Shown here: positions 8,536 to 17,148 of the stretch, one piece after another
Numbering within the stretch: the first letter of the stretch is position 1
Layout: every line of letters starts with the position of its first letter
Assembly (NCBI GenBank): GCA_964588995.1
Contig: CAZPQM010000001.1
Location: 62,001-126,000 of the forward strand
Origin: CAZPQM01 sp964588995
GTDB taxonomy: Bacteria > Pseudomonadota > Alphaproteobacteria > Rickettsiales > UBA8987
Length of the DNA: 64,000 bases
Reading direction: 5' to 3'
Notes under the pieces: generated by a model
What the model saw: the letters and a program-made list of their open reading frames with translations, nothing else
What the model was told of the DNA's origin: nothing
Databases searched by the model: none
Position numbers and translations under genes: made by a program

Positions 8536-9453
8536 TTAAAATATAACAGCCTTTTCCCATACTGACAAGAGCCCATTATAGCGAAAATCATTGAGGATCA
8601 GTGAGTTAGGATCTAACCACGAATGCATCAACGCCGCAAACGGATGTTGAGGTTCCGTCAGGTCCACCTTCAGGATCGGTAATTTTTCGGACAGGCCATG
8701 GGCTTCCTCGAGCCAGCGCCGTGCATCATGTTCCGTACCCAGCTGATCGATCAGGCCCTTTTCCAACGCCTGATTGCCGGAATATACCGTACCATCGGCA
8801 ACATCGCGCAGGGCCTCCGGGGAAAGGCCGCGCCTTTCCGCTACGATACCGGTGAAAACATTGTGGAAATCGTCAATCAACCCTTTCAGCATCGCCCGCG
8901 TCTCAGGATCCATCGGCTTAAACGGAGTCGGCTCCCCTTTGAGCGGATCGGTCTTTACCGTTTGCATTTCGATTCCGATTTTATCGGTGAGCTTTTCGAT
9001 ATTCGGCGCCTGAAATAATACGCCGATCGAACCGGTCAGCGACCCCTTGTGTGCTATGATGTGATTTGCGCTTAGGGTGGTCAGGTAGCCGGCGGAAGTG
9101 GCAAGGCTTCCCATCATGGCAACCGTCGGTTTTGTATCCGCTAGGATACGTAAAGCTTCATACAGGCTTTCGCCCCCCGCTGCCGTACCGCCGGGGCTGT
9201 TAACATATAGCACAACGCCTTTTACCGACTCTTTTTCTGCAAGACCACGAATGACAGAATCGCGATACGGGTCTTCCGTGATCATTCCGGTTATTTCAAC
9301 ACGTGCGATGTGATTAGCATGCGGCGTGGCAGGAGAAATGCTGTCACCAAGCAGTACGAGCAATAATAAAGCCAGAAACAGAAAGGCCCCGATGCGCCAC
9401 CGTTTAAGCTGGGATTTCAACTTAATCCGTTCCAGAAGCGCATCGGGATGCAT
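8536..9453 (-). CDS. sppA: Signal peptide peptidase SppA, short form
   Basis: Inner-membrane serine protease of the S49 family that degrades cleaved signal peptides. There is one N-terminal membrane anchor at about residues 21-37, with the protease domain on the outer side. The likely nucleophile is Ser120 in ATSAGYL and the general base Lys172 in DPLKGEPTPF, with YVNSPGGT before them. The 305 residues fit the single-domain, tetramer- or octamer-forming type rather than the two-domain E. coli SppA. It lies 22 bp after rpsA and 27 bp before ihfB, so it is inserted in the classic rpsA-ihfB pair. Confidence 0.92.
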   Translation of the reverse strand: MHPDALLERIKLKSQLKRWRIGAFLFLALLLLVLLGDSISPATPHANHIARVEITGMITEDPYRDSVIRGLAEKESVKGVVLYVNSPGGTAAGGESLYEALRILADTKPTVAMMGSLATSAGYLTTLSANHIIAHKGSLTGSIGVLFQAPNIEKLTDKIGIEMQTVKTDPLKGEPTPFKPMDPETRAMLKGLIDDFHNVFTGIVAERRGLSPEALRDVADGTVYSGNQALEKGLIDQLGTEHDARRWLEEAHGLSEKLPILKVDLTEPQHPFAALMHSWLDPNSLILNDFRYNGLLSVWEKAVIF

Positions 9454-9475
9454 AATTGGCCTTTAGTAAAAGAGA

Positions 9476-11194
9476 TTAGTCTTTTTTACTTTTTTCTTTG
9501 GCTGAGTCAATAGCGACACCCAGTATGTCGCCAAGGCTGGCGCCACTATCTGCCGAGCCAAACTCTTTGATGGCACGTTTCTGCTCATCAATTTCCATGG
9601 CTTTAATCGACAATTTGACGTTACGGCCTTCGGCGGAGGTGACTTTCGCATCAACCCGGTCACCGACTGAGAAACGATCCGGGCGGCATTCTACGCGCTC
9701 ACGAGCCAGATCCGACTTGCGGATAAAGGAAGTGACGCCCTCTGCGACCTCTACCTCAATACCGTTTTCGTTGACTTCGGTTACGGTAAAGGTGCCGACA
9801 TCGCCTCTTTTCAGGCCGCCAACCGCTTCCGATCCGGACTTATCCAGTTGCTTGATGCCGAGCCCGACACGCTCTTTCTCCGGGTTAATCTCGAGGACTT
9901 TAACTTTCACCTTGTCCCCTTTGTTATAGTTCTTAAGCTCCTTCTCGGAATCTTCATCCCAGCTTAAATCGGAGACATGAACCAGGCCTTCAATCTCGGT
10001 ATTGTCGAAACCGACGAAAATACCAAAATTAGTAATCGAGTTGACCTCGCCTTCGACCACTGAGCCAATTTTGAAGTCATTCCCAAACGTATCCCATGGA
10101 TTCTGCTGGCATTGCTTAATGCCAAGGCTCAGGCGATGTTTATCCTTATCGATGCTTAGAATTTTAACCTTAACCTCTTCCCCTTGAGAAATTATCTTAC
10201 TTGGGTGAACATTTTTCTTGGTCCAGCTCATTTCGGAAACATGCACCAGCCCTTCAATGCCGTCTGCCAGTTCGACGAAGGCGCCATAATCGGTGATATT
10301 GGTGATATGCCCAGAATGCACGCTGCCCTCGGTGAAGCCTTCAGCCGCCTCATCCCAGGGACTTTCTTCCATTTGTTTAAGACCCAAAGAAATGCGTTGG
10401 TTTTTCTCATCGAATTTAATGACCTTCACTTTAATCGTTTCACCGACATTCAACACCTCAGACGGATGCGAAATACGCTTCCAGGAAATATCGGTCACGT
10501 GCAGCAGGCCATCCACCAGACCTAGATCAATAAATGCACCGTAATCGGTAATGTTTTTGACAACCCCTTCGAGGATATCGCCTTCATTGATTTCAGACAT
10601 AACCTCATCGCGCTCAGCGGAGCGGTTTTCTTCAAGGATAGCGCGGCGGGATACCACAATATTGCCGCGCTTGCGGTCCATTTTCAAAATCTGGAACGGC
10701 TGGGCCACATTCATCAGAGGAGTAATATCTTTCACCGGACGAACATCCACCTGCGAGCCCGGGAGGAACGCTACCGCGCCATCGAGATCCACGGTGAATC
10801 CACCTTTAACACGGCCAAAAATAATACCATCTACATTTTCTTCATTCTTATATTTGGTCTCAAGACGTTCCCATGATTCTTCACGAATTGCACGCTCACG
10901 GCTAACCACCGCTTCAGCATTGCGATTTTCAATTTTTTCCAGGAAGACTTCTACCGTGTCACCGACTTTGATATCTTCACGTTCGGACAGCGGAAAATCT
11001 TTAATATTGACACGGCCCTCGGTTTTAAAGCCTAAATCAATAACGACATTATCATTCGCTATTTCGATGATGCGTCCCTTAACGACGGAACCTTCTTCAG
11101 GGGCATGTTTGGCGGAGAGTTCAAACAGTTTACCGAAATCTTCGCCGGTAGTGTAAGGATTTTCTATTTCTTGTATTACGCGTTGTTTAACCAT
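9476..11194 (-). CDS. rpsA: 30S ribosomal protein S1
   Basis: mRNA-binding ribosomal protein with six S1 (OB-fold) repeats spread over 572 residues. Examples are GDILEGVVKNITDYGAFIDL for the third repeat and GSVHSGHITNITDYGAFVEL for the fourth. The first two repeats are diverged and make the ribosome-binding part, as usual. The C-terminus is lysine-rich. A 150-bp gap (11195-11344) separates it from cmk. That gap is AT-rich and probably holds its leader and promoter, but I could not pick out a convincing promoter or autoregulatory hairpin by eye. Confidence 0.97.
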   Translation of the reverse strand: MVKQRVIQEIENPYTTGEDFGKLFELSAKHAPEEGSVVKGRIIEIANDNVVIDLGFKTEGRVNIKDFPLSEREDIKVGDTVEVFLEKIENRNAEAVVSRERAIREESWERLETKYKNEENVDGIIFGRVKGGFTVDLDGAVAFLPGSQVDVRPVKDITPLMNVAQPFQILKMDRKRGNIVVSRRAILEENRSAERDEVMSEINEGDILEGVVKNITDYGAFIDLGLVDGLLHVTDISWKRISHPSEVLNVGETIKVKVIKFDEKNQRISLGLKQMEESPWDEAAEGFTEGSVHSGHITNITDYGAFVELADGIEGLVHVSEMSWTKKNVHPSKIISQGEEVKVKILSIDKDKHRLSLGIKQCQQNPWDTFGNDFKIGSVVEGEVNSITNFGIFVGFDNTEIEGLVHVSDLSWDEDSEKELKNYNKGDKVKVKVLEINPEKERVGLGIKQLDKSGSEAVGGLKRGDVGTFTVTEVNENGIEVEVAEGVTSFIRKSDLARERVECRPDRFSVGDRVDAKVTSAEGRNVKLSIKAMEIDEQKRAIKEFGSADSGASLGDILGVAIDSAKEKSKKD

Positions 11195-11344
11195 TATTAC
11201 TCTTTTCCAGTGCTTTATAACACTTAGTTAATATAAAACTTAAACTTACTTCCGGGTTTAAGGCTAGGTTTAATATGCTACTACTAAGCTTAAAAGTCAG
11301 GCGGTTAAATGAGTAATCTAAACTTATTAGAGAACTGTCTGAAT

Positions 11345-12025
11345 TTACCGGCTGCTTTTGGAAGTAAAAGCGTCAATAATAGCTGTTGCTTTGGAAAATA
11401 CCTCATCCATATTAAACTCGGTCGTATCGATGAGATGTGCATCTTCCGTTTGCTTTAAAGGAGCGGTTAAGCGCTGCATATCACGTGCGTCTCGCTGTTC
11501 CAGCTCCTGAAAAACGGCCTCCCTTATAACGGTTTTATCCTGCTTTTGCAACTCCTTCGTGCGCCGGTCGGCCCGCGCCTCCAAACTTGCCGTAATAAAG
11601 AACTTGATATCCGCATCCGGGCAGACCACCGTGGCAATATCACGCCCGTCCAGCACGGCACCATGGGCACTAGCGGCAATAGCTCGCTGAAAAGCCAGTA
11701 ACGCTTGCCGTACCTCGGGCAATGCAGACACGATGGAGGCAGCTTTACCGACCCCTTCATTCGACAGGTTCTCTGCATCTGCCACATCCTGTAATGAGAG
11801 CGTTTTCGCGAAGGCTACGGCACGCTTCGCCGCATCGGAATTGGGGTTTTCCGCGTGACGAATATCATCGACCGCCTGCATCGTCTTTTGCCCGACTGCA
11901 CGATAGAGCTTACCGGTGTCCAAATATTCCAACCCGTAATGCGCCGCAATACGCCGTGCCAATGTGCCTTTTCCCGAGGCTGACGGCCCATCAATGGCGA
12001 TAACTAAAGGCCTTTGCTTTGCCAT
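11345..12025 (-). CDS. cmk: Cytidylate kinase
   Basis: Phosphorylates CMP and dCMP with ATP. The P-loop is GPSASGKGT at residues 13-21, followed by YLDTGKLYRAVG and the VLDGRDIATVV substrate motif. The frame can be extended to a TTG at 12034, but the ATG at 12025, just after the aroA stop (12027-12029), is the better start and gives 226 residues. The aroA-cmk-rpsA order is conserved in proteobacteria. Confidence 0.95.
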   Translation of the reverse strand: MAKQRPLVIAIDGPSASGKGTLARRIAAHYGLEYLDTGKLYRAVGQKTMQAVDDIRHAENPNSDAAKRAVAFAKTLSLQDVADAENLSNEGVGKAASIVSALPEVRQALLAFQRAIAASAHGAVLDGRDIATVVCPDADIKFFITASLEARADRRTKELQKQDKTVIREAVFQELEQRDARDMQRLTAPLKQTEDAHLIDTTEFNMDEVFSKATAIIDAFTSKSSR

Positions 12026-12026
12026 C

Positions 12027-13373
12027 TTATTCAATCACCGCACCGAGCGACTGCATGAGTTCGACAAAGCCGGGGAAACTAGTCAGTATCATCTCGCCCG
12101 TATCGACGGCGATCGGGCTCTCCGCTTGCAGCCCGGCAATCAGGAAAGACATGGCAATACGGTGGTCATGATGCGTTTTAATCGTCACACCACCTTGCAT
12201 GACGCCTTTACTGTACACAATCAAGCGGTCCTCCCCTTCTTCGCAGGCAACACCACATTGTTTCAGCCCTTCGGTAATGGCGGCCAGCCGGTCACTCTCC
12301 TTGACGCGCAGTTCCTCCAGTCCGGTCATCGTGGTCGTACCAATCGCAAAAGCGGCAGCAATCGAGAAGATAGGAAATTCATCAATCATAGAAGGCACAC
12401 GGCGCTCCGGCACGGTAACTCCTTTCAATTGGCTATGCTCGACGACCAGATCCGCCACCATTTCGCCACATTGCTCGCGTTGATTCTGCACCTGAATCCG
12501 TGCACCCATTTCAAATAAGGTACGGAATAAGCCGGTACGCAGCGGATTAATACAAACATTCGGCAATTCAATGCGGCTGCCGGGGGTGATCAGCGCAGCT
12601 ACAATCGGAAACGCCGCGGAAGATGGATCGCCAGGAATATCCATATCTTTCGCGTAAAACTGCTCATGCCCCTGAATGCTGATATGCTTGCCATCCTCCT
12701 TATCTTCACGCTTAAGTGGAACACCTAAAAAACCAAGCATATTTTCCGTATGATCACGGGTTGCTACCGGCTCAATCACGGTGGTTCGGCCCGATATATT
12801 CATACCCGCGAGCAGCAGGGCGGATTTTAACTGTGCCGATGCCACGGGGGAGCGATACTCCAGCGGGATCATTGTGCTGTAACCTTGCAGGGTAATCGGA
12901 AGTTTTTCTTTATCCTCTTCCTTTCTTGACGTGATAAGGGCGCCCATCTGCCGCAATGGTTTTGTTACCCGCCCCATCGGCCGGGCCGATAAGGAAGCAT
13001 CTCCAATAAAGGTCGTCTGAAAAGGAAACGCCGCCAGAAGCCCCATGAGTAAGCGAGCCGCCGTTCCGGAATTGCCCATATCCAAAACGCCGCCCGGAGC
13101 GCACAGACCACATAACCCGACCCCATCGACGATCCAATCCTCTCCCTGCTGTTCAAGTTTGACCCCCATCATGCGAAACGCCGCAATCGTACGCAGCACA
13201 TCATCGCCGAGCAGTAAACCTTTAATGCGTGTTTGTCCGATAGCGAGTGACGCAAAAATAACGGCGCGGTGGGAGAGCGATTTATCCCCCGGCACCTGCA
13301 TGGAGCCGCTCAGCCCTTGCGAGCGTTGACTGGTGAGCGCGCGATGGTAATTGATAGTATGCATAGCGGGCAT
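12027..13373 (-). CDS. aroA: 3-phosphoshikimate 1-carboxyvinyltransferase (EPSP synthase), class II-like
   Basis: Joins shikimate 3-phosphate and PEP in the chorismate pathway. SGSMQVPGDKSLSHRA, GLLLGDDVLRT, TFIGDASLSARPMGRV, RVPSMIDEFPI (catalytic Asp) and ELRVKESDRL are all present. The overall wording matches the CP4-like class II enzymes more than the E. coli type. The loop that is GNAAT in CP4 reads GNSGT here, keeping the ordinary Gly. At 448 residues it is full length. An alternative start is the ATG at 13364. It leads the aroA-cmk-rpsA block and supplies chorismate for the trp genes at the other end of the same run. Confidence 0.96.
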   Translation of the reverse strand: MPAMHTINYHRALTSQRSQGLSGSMQVPGDKSLSHRAVIFASLAIGQTRIKGLLLGDDVLRTIAAFRMMGVKLEQQGEDWIVDGVGLCGLCAPGGVLDMGNSGTAARLLMGLLAAFPFQTTFIGDASLSARPMGRVTKPLRQMGALITSRKEEDKEKLPITLQGYSTMIPLEYRSPVASAQLKSALLLAGMNISGRTTVIEPVATRDHTENMLGFLGVPLKREDKEDGKHISIQGHEQFYAKDMDIPGDPSSAAFPIVAALITPGSRIELPNVCINPLRTGLFRTLFEMGARIQVQNQREQCGEMVADLVVEHSQLKGVTVPERRVPSMIDEFPIFSIAAAFAIGTTTMTGLEELRVKESDRLAAITEGLKQCGVACEEGEDRLIVYSKGVMQGGVTIKTHHDHRIAMSFLIAGLQAESPIAVDTGEMILTSFPGFVELMQSLGAVIE

Positions 13374-13427
13374 CTATACCCTTATATGGCGCACGGGTTA
13401 AGTCTTTTCCGAAGTTGGTAAAAAAAT

Positions 13428-13898
13428 TTAGGCTACTTTCCAGCGCATGCCGCCGAAAACGTGTGTCACCTGCTCACCATCATTGCTGAACGGCAGCAGA
13501 ATCTGCCGGTATTTAATGACCATATTATTGCTGTTAGTGAATTCGCCTTCGTCGACAACAATCGTTTTATCGGCGATTACCTGCTCAAATTTATCAATGG
13601 TGGCTGGCCGGTTAGTGGATAATAATGTCTCGATATCGGCGGGCGAATCCTCGGCTACGCCAAACGCTTCGAAAAGTTTTTTACCCAGATAGCTATATTG
13701 AAAACGGTCTTCATGATCGCACGCCACTAAAAAGCAATCCTCCCAGCTACCGTTTAACTTATCCGGATCAATATCAATTTCTTCCGGCAAGGCTTTATCA
13801 CCCTTAAGACGCAGCCAGTAGGATTCCAACTGATCGTTCAAGCGCTTCGAACCTGCAAGCATATTTACCCCCATACAATTCCTAATTGCAGCATACAT
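13428..13898 (-). CDS. PAS_5-family (PF07310-like) PAS domain protein
   Basis: A 156-residue protein with the alphaproteobacterial PAS_5 pattern: YWLRLKGDKALPEEIDIDP, then a sensory fold running through FQYSYLGKKLFEAFG to a final HVFGGMRWK strand. No output domain is attached. In-frame ATGs at 13898, 13874 and 13862 are all possible starts; the domain begins near the last one. Ligand and role are unknown. It follows folC by 2 bp, on the same strand as fliI-fliJ-folC. Because these genes lie downstream of the ctrA-facing promoter region, a link to the CtrA/motility circuit is possible but not shown. Confidence 0.75.
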   Translation of the reverse strand: MYAAIRNCMGVNMLAGSKRLNDQLESYWLRLKGDKALPEEIDIDPDKLNGSWEDCFLVACDHEDRFQYSYLGKKLFEAFGVAEDSPADIETLLSTNRPATIDKFEQVIADKTIVVDEGEFTNSNNMVIKYRQILLPFSNDGEQVTHVFGGMRWKVA

Positions 13899-13900
13899 TT

Positions 13901-15172
13901 TTATTCGACTTGTTCAAGAATATATCCCGCGAAGTAAAGTGAGCCAAGGGCGATAACGTTCACAGGCTGCTGATAGCGCAACGTGATCGCCTCTATCGCA
14001 TTCCAAAAGTCGAGTGTAGTTTCACAATGCTCTATACCCGCTTGGGTTGCATGCTTATATAACGCAGATGGATTTATTGCTCCATCATCGCCCGGAGTTG
14101 ACGTAATATAAACAGCATCGAAAACTCCGGCAAGTTCACGCAGAAAATCCTGATGCGCCTTCGTTTGACGCATCGCTAGTATGGCAAGGGTGGGTTGCGT
14201 CGTCTCATTGCGCCATGCATTAACCTGCTTACGGATTGCAAGCGCTGCCGCTTCGTTATGCCCGCCATCCAACCAGAACGTAGAACCGTCAGGCAGCTGG
14301 TCTAATAATTTGGGAGAAGCAAGCTGTTGCAGTCGCGCTCCCCACTTCGCACTTTTTAGCCCTGAAGCAATGGCTGTATGCGGTAATGCGAACTTCTCCT
14401 GCGAGAATAGCGCAACACAGGCCGTAGCGGCATTGATCTCCTGATGTGCACCGATCAGGCCCAATTCCTGTATAGGTATAGAATGATCACGGTAAAAAAG
14501 AGTGGAGTCATTGATCCGGTAAGCGGCATCATCAATAATAGGGGCGTGTTGTTCGGCTGCCTTTGCACGCAGCACCACTATTGCCTCCTTGTGCTGAGGA
14601 GCAGCAATGCAGGGTACGCCGTGCTTGATAATACCCGCCTTTTCCCCGGCAATCTTCGCAATGGTATTGCCGAGATATTCCATATGGTCCATCGCAATGG
14701 GCGTAATAACGGTAGCGAGTGGTGAAGCGACCACATTAGTCGTATCCAGCCGGCCGCCCATACCGGTTTCCAGCAAGACGATATCCGCATCTACTTCGGA
14801 AAAAGCCAGAAACGCCGCCACCGTTGTTCCTTCAAAAAAAGTAACCGGCAGATCATCACCGGCCGCTCGCTCGCACCTTAGGCAAATATCAGTAAGATAC
14901 TCATCATCAATCTGCTTTCCCGCTAGTACGATGCGCTCATTAAACTCCACCAAATGCGGTGAGGTGTAGACATGACAGCGTAGCCCCGCCGCTTCAAGTA
15001 TGGAGCGCATAAACGCGATGGTAGAGCCCTTGCCATTAGTGCCGGCCACATGAATCACCGGCGGTAGTTTTTCATGCGGATTGCCTAGCCGGGCGAGCAA
15101 GTCATAGGTGCGCGACAAGCCGAGTTTTATATCCCGGTAGCCGCGCATGGGTGGCCATGGCGGTAGTTTCAT
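13901..15172 (-). CDS. folC: Bifunctional folylpolyglutamate synthase / dihydrofolate synthase
   Basis: Adds glutamate to dihydropteroate or folates in an ATP-dependent Mur-ligase-type reaction. The P-loop is GTNGKGS at residues 44-50, with YTSPHLVEFNERI, LETGMGGRLDTTN and later FWLDGGHNEAA as signatures. It has 423 residues. Its ATG overlaps the end of fliJ by 4 nt. In many alphaproteobacteria folC follows trpA-accD; here it has moved into the flagellar fliI-fliJ unit. No accD is in the window. Confidence 0.95.
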   Translation of the reverse strand: MKLPPWPPMRGYRDIKLGLSRTYDLLARLGNPHEKLPPVIHVAGTNGKGSTIAFMRSILEAAGLRCHVYTSPHLVEFNERIVLAGKQIDDEYLTDICLRCERAAGDDLPVTFFEGTTVAAFLAFSEVDADIVLLETGMGGRLDTTNVVASPLATVITPIAMDHMEYLGNTIAKIAGEKAGIIKHGVPCIAAPQHKEAIVVLRAKAAEQHAPIIDDAAYRINDSTLFYRDHSIPIQELGLIGAHQEINAATACVALFSQEKFALPHTAIASGLKSAKWGARLQQLASPKLLDQLPDGSTFWLDGGHNEAAALAIRKQVNAWRNETTQPTLAILAMRQTKAHQDFLRELAGVFDAVYITSTPGDDGAINPSALYKHATQAGIEHCETTLDFWNAIEAITLRYQQPVNVIALGSLYFAGYILEQVE

Positions 15173-15594
15173 GGCGTTTCATCTCCGTATTGAAAGCGCT
15201 GCATGGCAATTTCGTCAAGCGTTTCCCTCTCGCGTCGCGCAAACTCATCCACGCGTTTTCTCTCCCGCTGCTCCTGCAGGATTTCGTATTGCTTAAGCGT
15301 AGCATAGGCGTCGCTGATTTCCCCCTGTATTTCTTCCAATTGCTTATCAATCCGGCGAATAAAGCTATTATTCTGCTGCTGTATTTCACGGATATGCTGC
15401 GTATAAGCGCTGAGAGTGAACCCCGCTTCCGGATTGTCTCCGACTTTCTCTTCCTCCGCCTTGAGCTGCATTTCGAGTACGTGATTCCTTCCTTCAAGTT
15501 CATCGCGCTGCTTATAATACATGCCGGCCTTATTTCGTAGCTCATCCAGCGTATTTTTTGAAAGTTTAATCAGCGTTTCGATTGTATCCGCCAT
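15169..15594 (-). CDS. fliJ: FliJ-like flagellar export chaperone, coiled coil
   Basis: The 141 residues are almost entirely helical and charged (e.g. HIREIQQQNNSFIRRIDKQL, QEQRERKRVDEFARRERETL), the two-helix coiled coil of FliJ, which links the FliI ATPase ring to the FlhA export gate. Sequence alone is weakly diagnostic for this family. The call rests on the coiled coil, the length, and position 2 bp after fliI. It overlaps folC by 4 nt. Confidence 0.8.
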   Translation of the reverse strand: MADTIETLIKLSKNTLDELRNKAGMYYKQRDELEGRNHVLEMQLKAEEEKVGDNPEAGFTLSAYTQHIREIQQQNNSFIRRIDKQLEEIQGEISDAYATLKQYEILQEQRERKRVDEFARRERETLDEIAMQRFQYGDETP

Positions 15595-15596
15595 CT

Positions 15597-16952
15597 TTAT
15601 CGCTGCGCCTCCTGATCATTCGGCTGCGCTGGCGGCTGTAAAATAGTCGCGAGCTGCGCATAGCACTCTTCCAGCGTATATTTTTCATTACCGGACTGTG
15701 CTAAAAATTCCTCCAACTTCGGGTAGTAATACATCGCCTCATCCACCACCGGATCCGTACCTTTTCGGTAGGCACCCAGGCGAATCATATCGGCCATATC
15801 CTCATAGGCTGCCAAATATTTCCTCGCAATCGTCACGAGTTTATTCTGCTCTTCCGTATTACAGCCTGGCATGGTGCGTGATACACTGCGCAATATGTTT
15901 ATGGCCGGGAAACGCCCACGTTCTGCAATTTCCCGTTCCAGAACGATGTGGCCGTCTAGAATGCCCCGCACCGCATCCGATACCGGCTCGTTATGATCAT
16001 CCCCTTCGACCAAAACGGTAAACAGCCCCGTGATACTTCCCTGACCAATGCCGGGTCCAGCGCGCTCCAGTAGTTGCGGCAATTCAACAAACACCGTCGG
16101 CGTATAGCCTTTACTGGTCGGTGGCTCTCCTGCGGAGAGGCCAATCTCCCGCTGTGCCATGGCAAAGCGCGTGACCGAATCCATCATGCAGAGCGCGTTC
16201 ATACCCTGATCGCGGAAATATTCGGCCACTGCCATCGTAGTATACGCGGCCTGCCTACGCATCATGGCGGATTCATCGGAGGTGGCGGCTATGATAATCG
16301 CATTTTTTAGCCCCTCTTCGCCCAGATACTCATGGACAAATTCCTGCAATTCGCGCCCACGCTCCCCTATTAGGCCGATAATCTTAATATCCGCCTGTGA
16401 GAATTTCGTCAGCATAGCGATCAACATGGATTTACCAATGCCCGAGCCTGCAAAGATGCCCATACGTTGCCCGAGACAACAGGTTAAAAAGGTATTAATC
16501 GCCTTCACACCCAGATCAATCTTACCTTCAACCAAAGATCGTTTATGGGCTGAGGGCGGCGGTGACTTCATGGCATAGGCTGTGTTCCCCTGTGGTAGTG
16601 GGCCCTTATCATCAATTGGCTCGCCGAGCGCGTTAATGATGCGCCCCTTCCATAGCTCACTAGGATAAATACTATTTTGGTCCTTATCGATCACCACTTT
16701 ACACCCGATCCCAATGCCATCGACGTTCGCAAACGGCATCAGGAGTGCGGATTTCTCATTCAATCCTACTACTTCGCCAAGGACTTCCGAGCGGTTTTTC
16801 AGCAGGATTTTGCAGCGTGTACCGACTGAAGCGCCATGATTGATACCGCTGGCCTCAAGCATGATGCCTTGCACTTTCGTAACAAAGCCATGAATTTCGA
16901 AAGACGCCACCTGATGTAGCTTACTGATGGTTTGATCGACCGTATTCCCCAT
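15597..16952 (-). CDS. fliI: Flagellum-specific ATPase FliI
   Basis: F1-beta-like ATPase that energises flagellar type III export. The Walker A motif is AGSGIGKSM (about 168-176; most FliI have GVGKS). The Walker B/catalytic region reads NALCMMDSVTRFAMAQREIG, then SAGEPPTSKGYTPTVF. The frame extends to a GTG at 16982 with no ribosome site; the ATG at 16952 (MGNTVDQTISKL) gives the usual N-terminus and 451 residues. Together with fliJ it indicates a flagellum, whose other genes lie elsewhere. It is divergent from ctrA across a 196-bp gap with a CtrA box. Confidence 0.95.
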   Translation of the reverse strand: MGNTVDQTISKLHQVASFEIHGFVTKVQGIMLEASGINHGASVGTRCKILLKNRSEVLGEVVGLNEKSALLMPFANVDGIGIGCKVVIDKDQNSIYPSELWKGRIINALGEPIDDKGPLPQGNTAYAMKSPPPSAHKRSLVEGKIDLGVKAINTFLTCCLGQRMGIFAGSGIGKSMLIAMLTKFSQADIKIIGLIGERGRELQEFVHEYLGEEGLKNAIIIAATSDESAMMRRQAAYTTMAVAEYFRDQGMNALCMMDSVTRFAMAQREIGLSAGEPPTSKGYTPTVFVELPQLLERAGPGIGQGSITGLFTVLVEGDDHNEPVSDAVRGILDGHIVLEREIAERGRFPAINILRSVSRTMPGCNTEEQNKLVTIARKYLAAYEDMADMIRLGAYRKGTDPVVDEAMYYYPKLEEFLAQSGNEKYTLEECYAQLATILQPPAQPNDQEAQR

Positions 16953-17046
16953 AATAAAGGTATAAATCAAGGTCAGAAGCACGCCAAGCTTAATTGTTGT
17001 AAAATAGGTAAAAATAGTTTTTTCTTGAGCCAGTTGCGTTTTTTCG

Positions 17047-17062
17047 TTAATATGTTATTAAC
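17047..17062. promoter_or_regulatory. CtrA box (TTAA-N7-TTAAC)
   Basis: A full match to the alphaproteobacterial CtrA recognition sequence: TTAA at 17047-17050, seven bases, and TTAAC at 17058-17062. It lies 86 bp before the ctrA ATG and 94 bp before the fliI start, so it could serve autoregulation of ctrA, control of fliI-fliJ, or both. A weaker TTAA-N6-CTAAC follows at about 17097-17111. The match is direct; function is inferred from the known CtrA consensus. Confidence 0.75.
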
Positions 17063-17148
17063 AATTGTTGCAAATTAGAGTATTTTTAGTATTTCATTAA
17101 GATAGCCTAACAAATAGTTAATTATACAACGCCTTTGGGAGACATTTT

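Noticed and set aside
10551..11156. 201-codon plus-strand frame within rpsA
   Set aside because: Ser/Arg/Thr-rich shadow of a complete six-repeat S1 gene on the other strand.
11195..11344. rpsA leader riboswitch or autoregulatory structure
   Set aside because: AT-rich with no stable hairpin or known motif that I could make out by eye.
16953..16982. GTG start adding 10 residues to FliI
   Set aside because: No ribosome site and the extra residues are not FliI-like; the ATG at 16952 gives the usual N-terminus.
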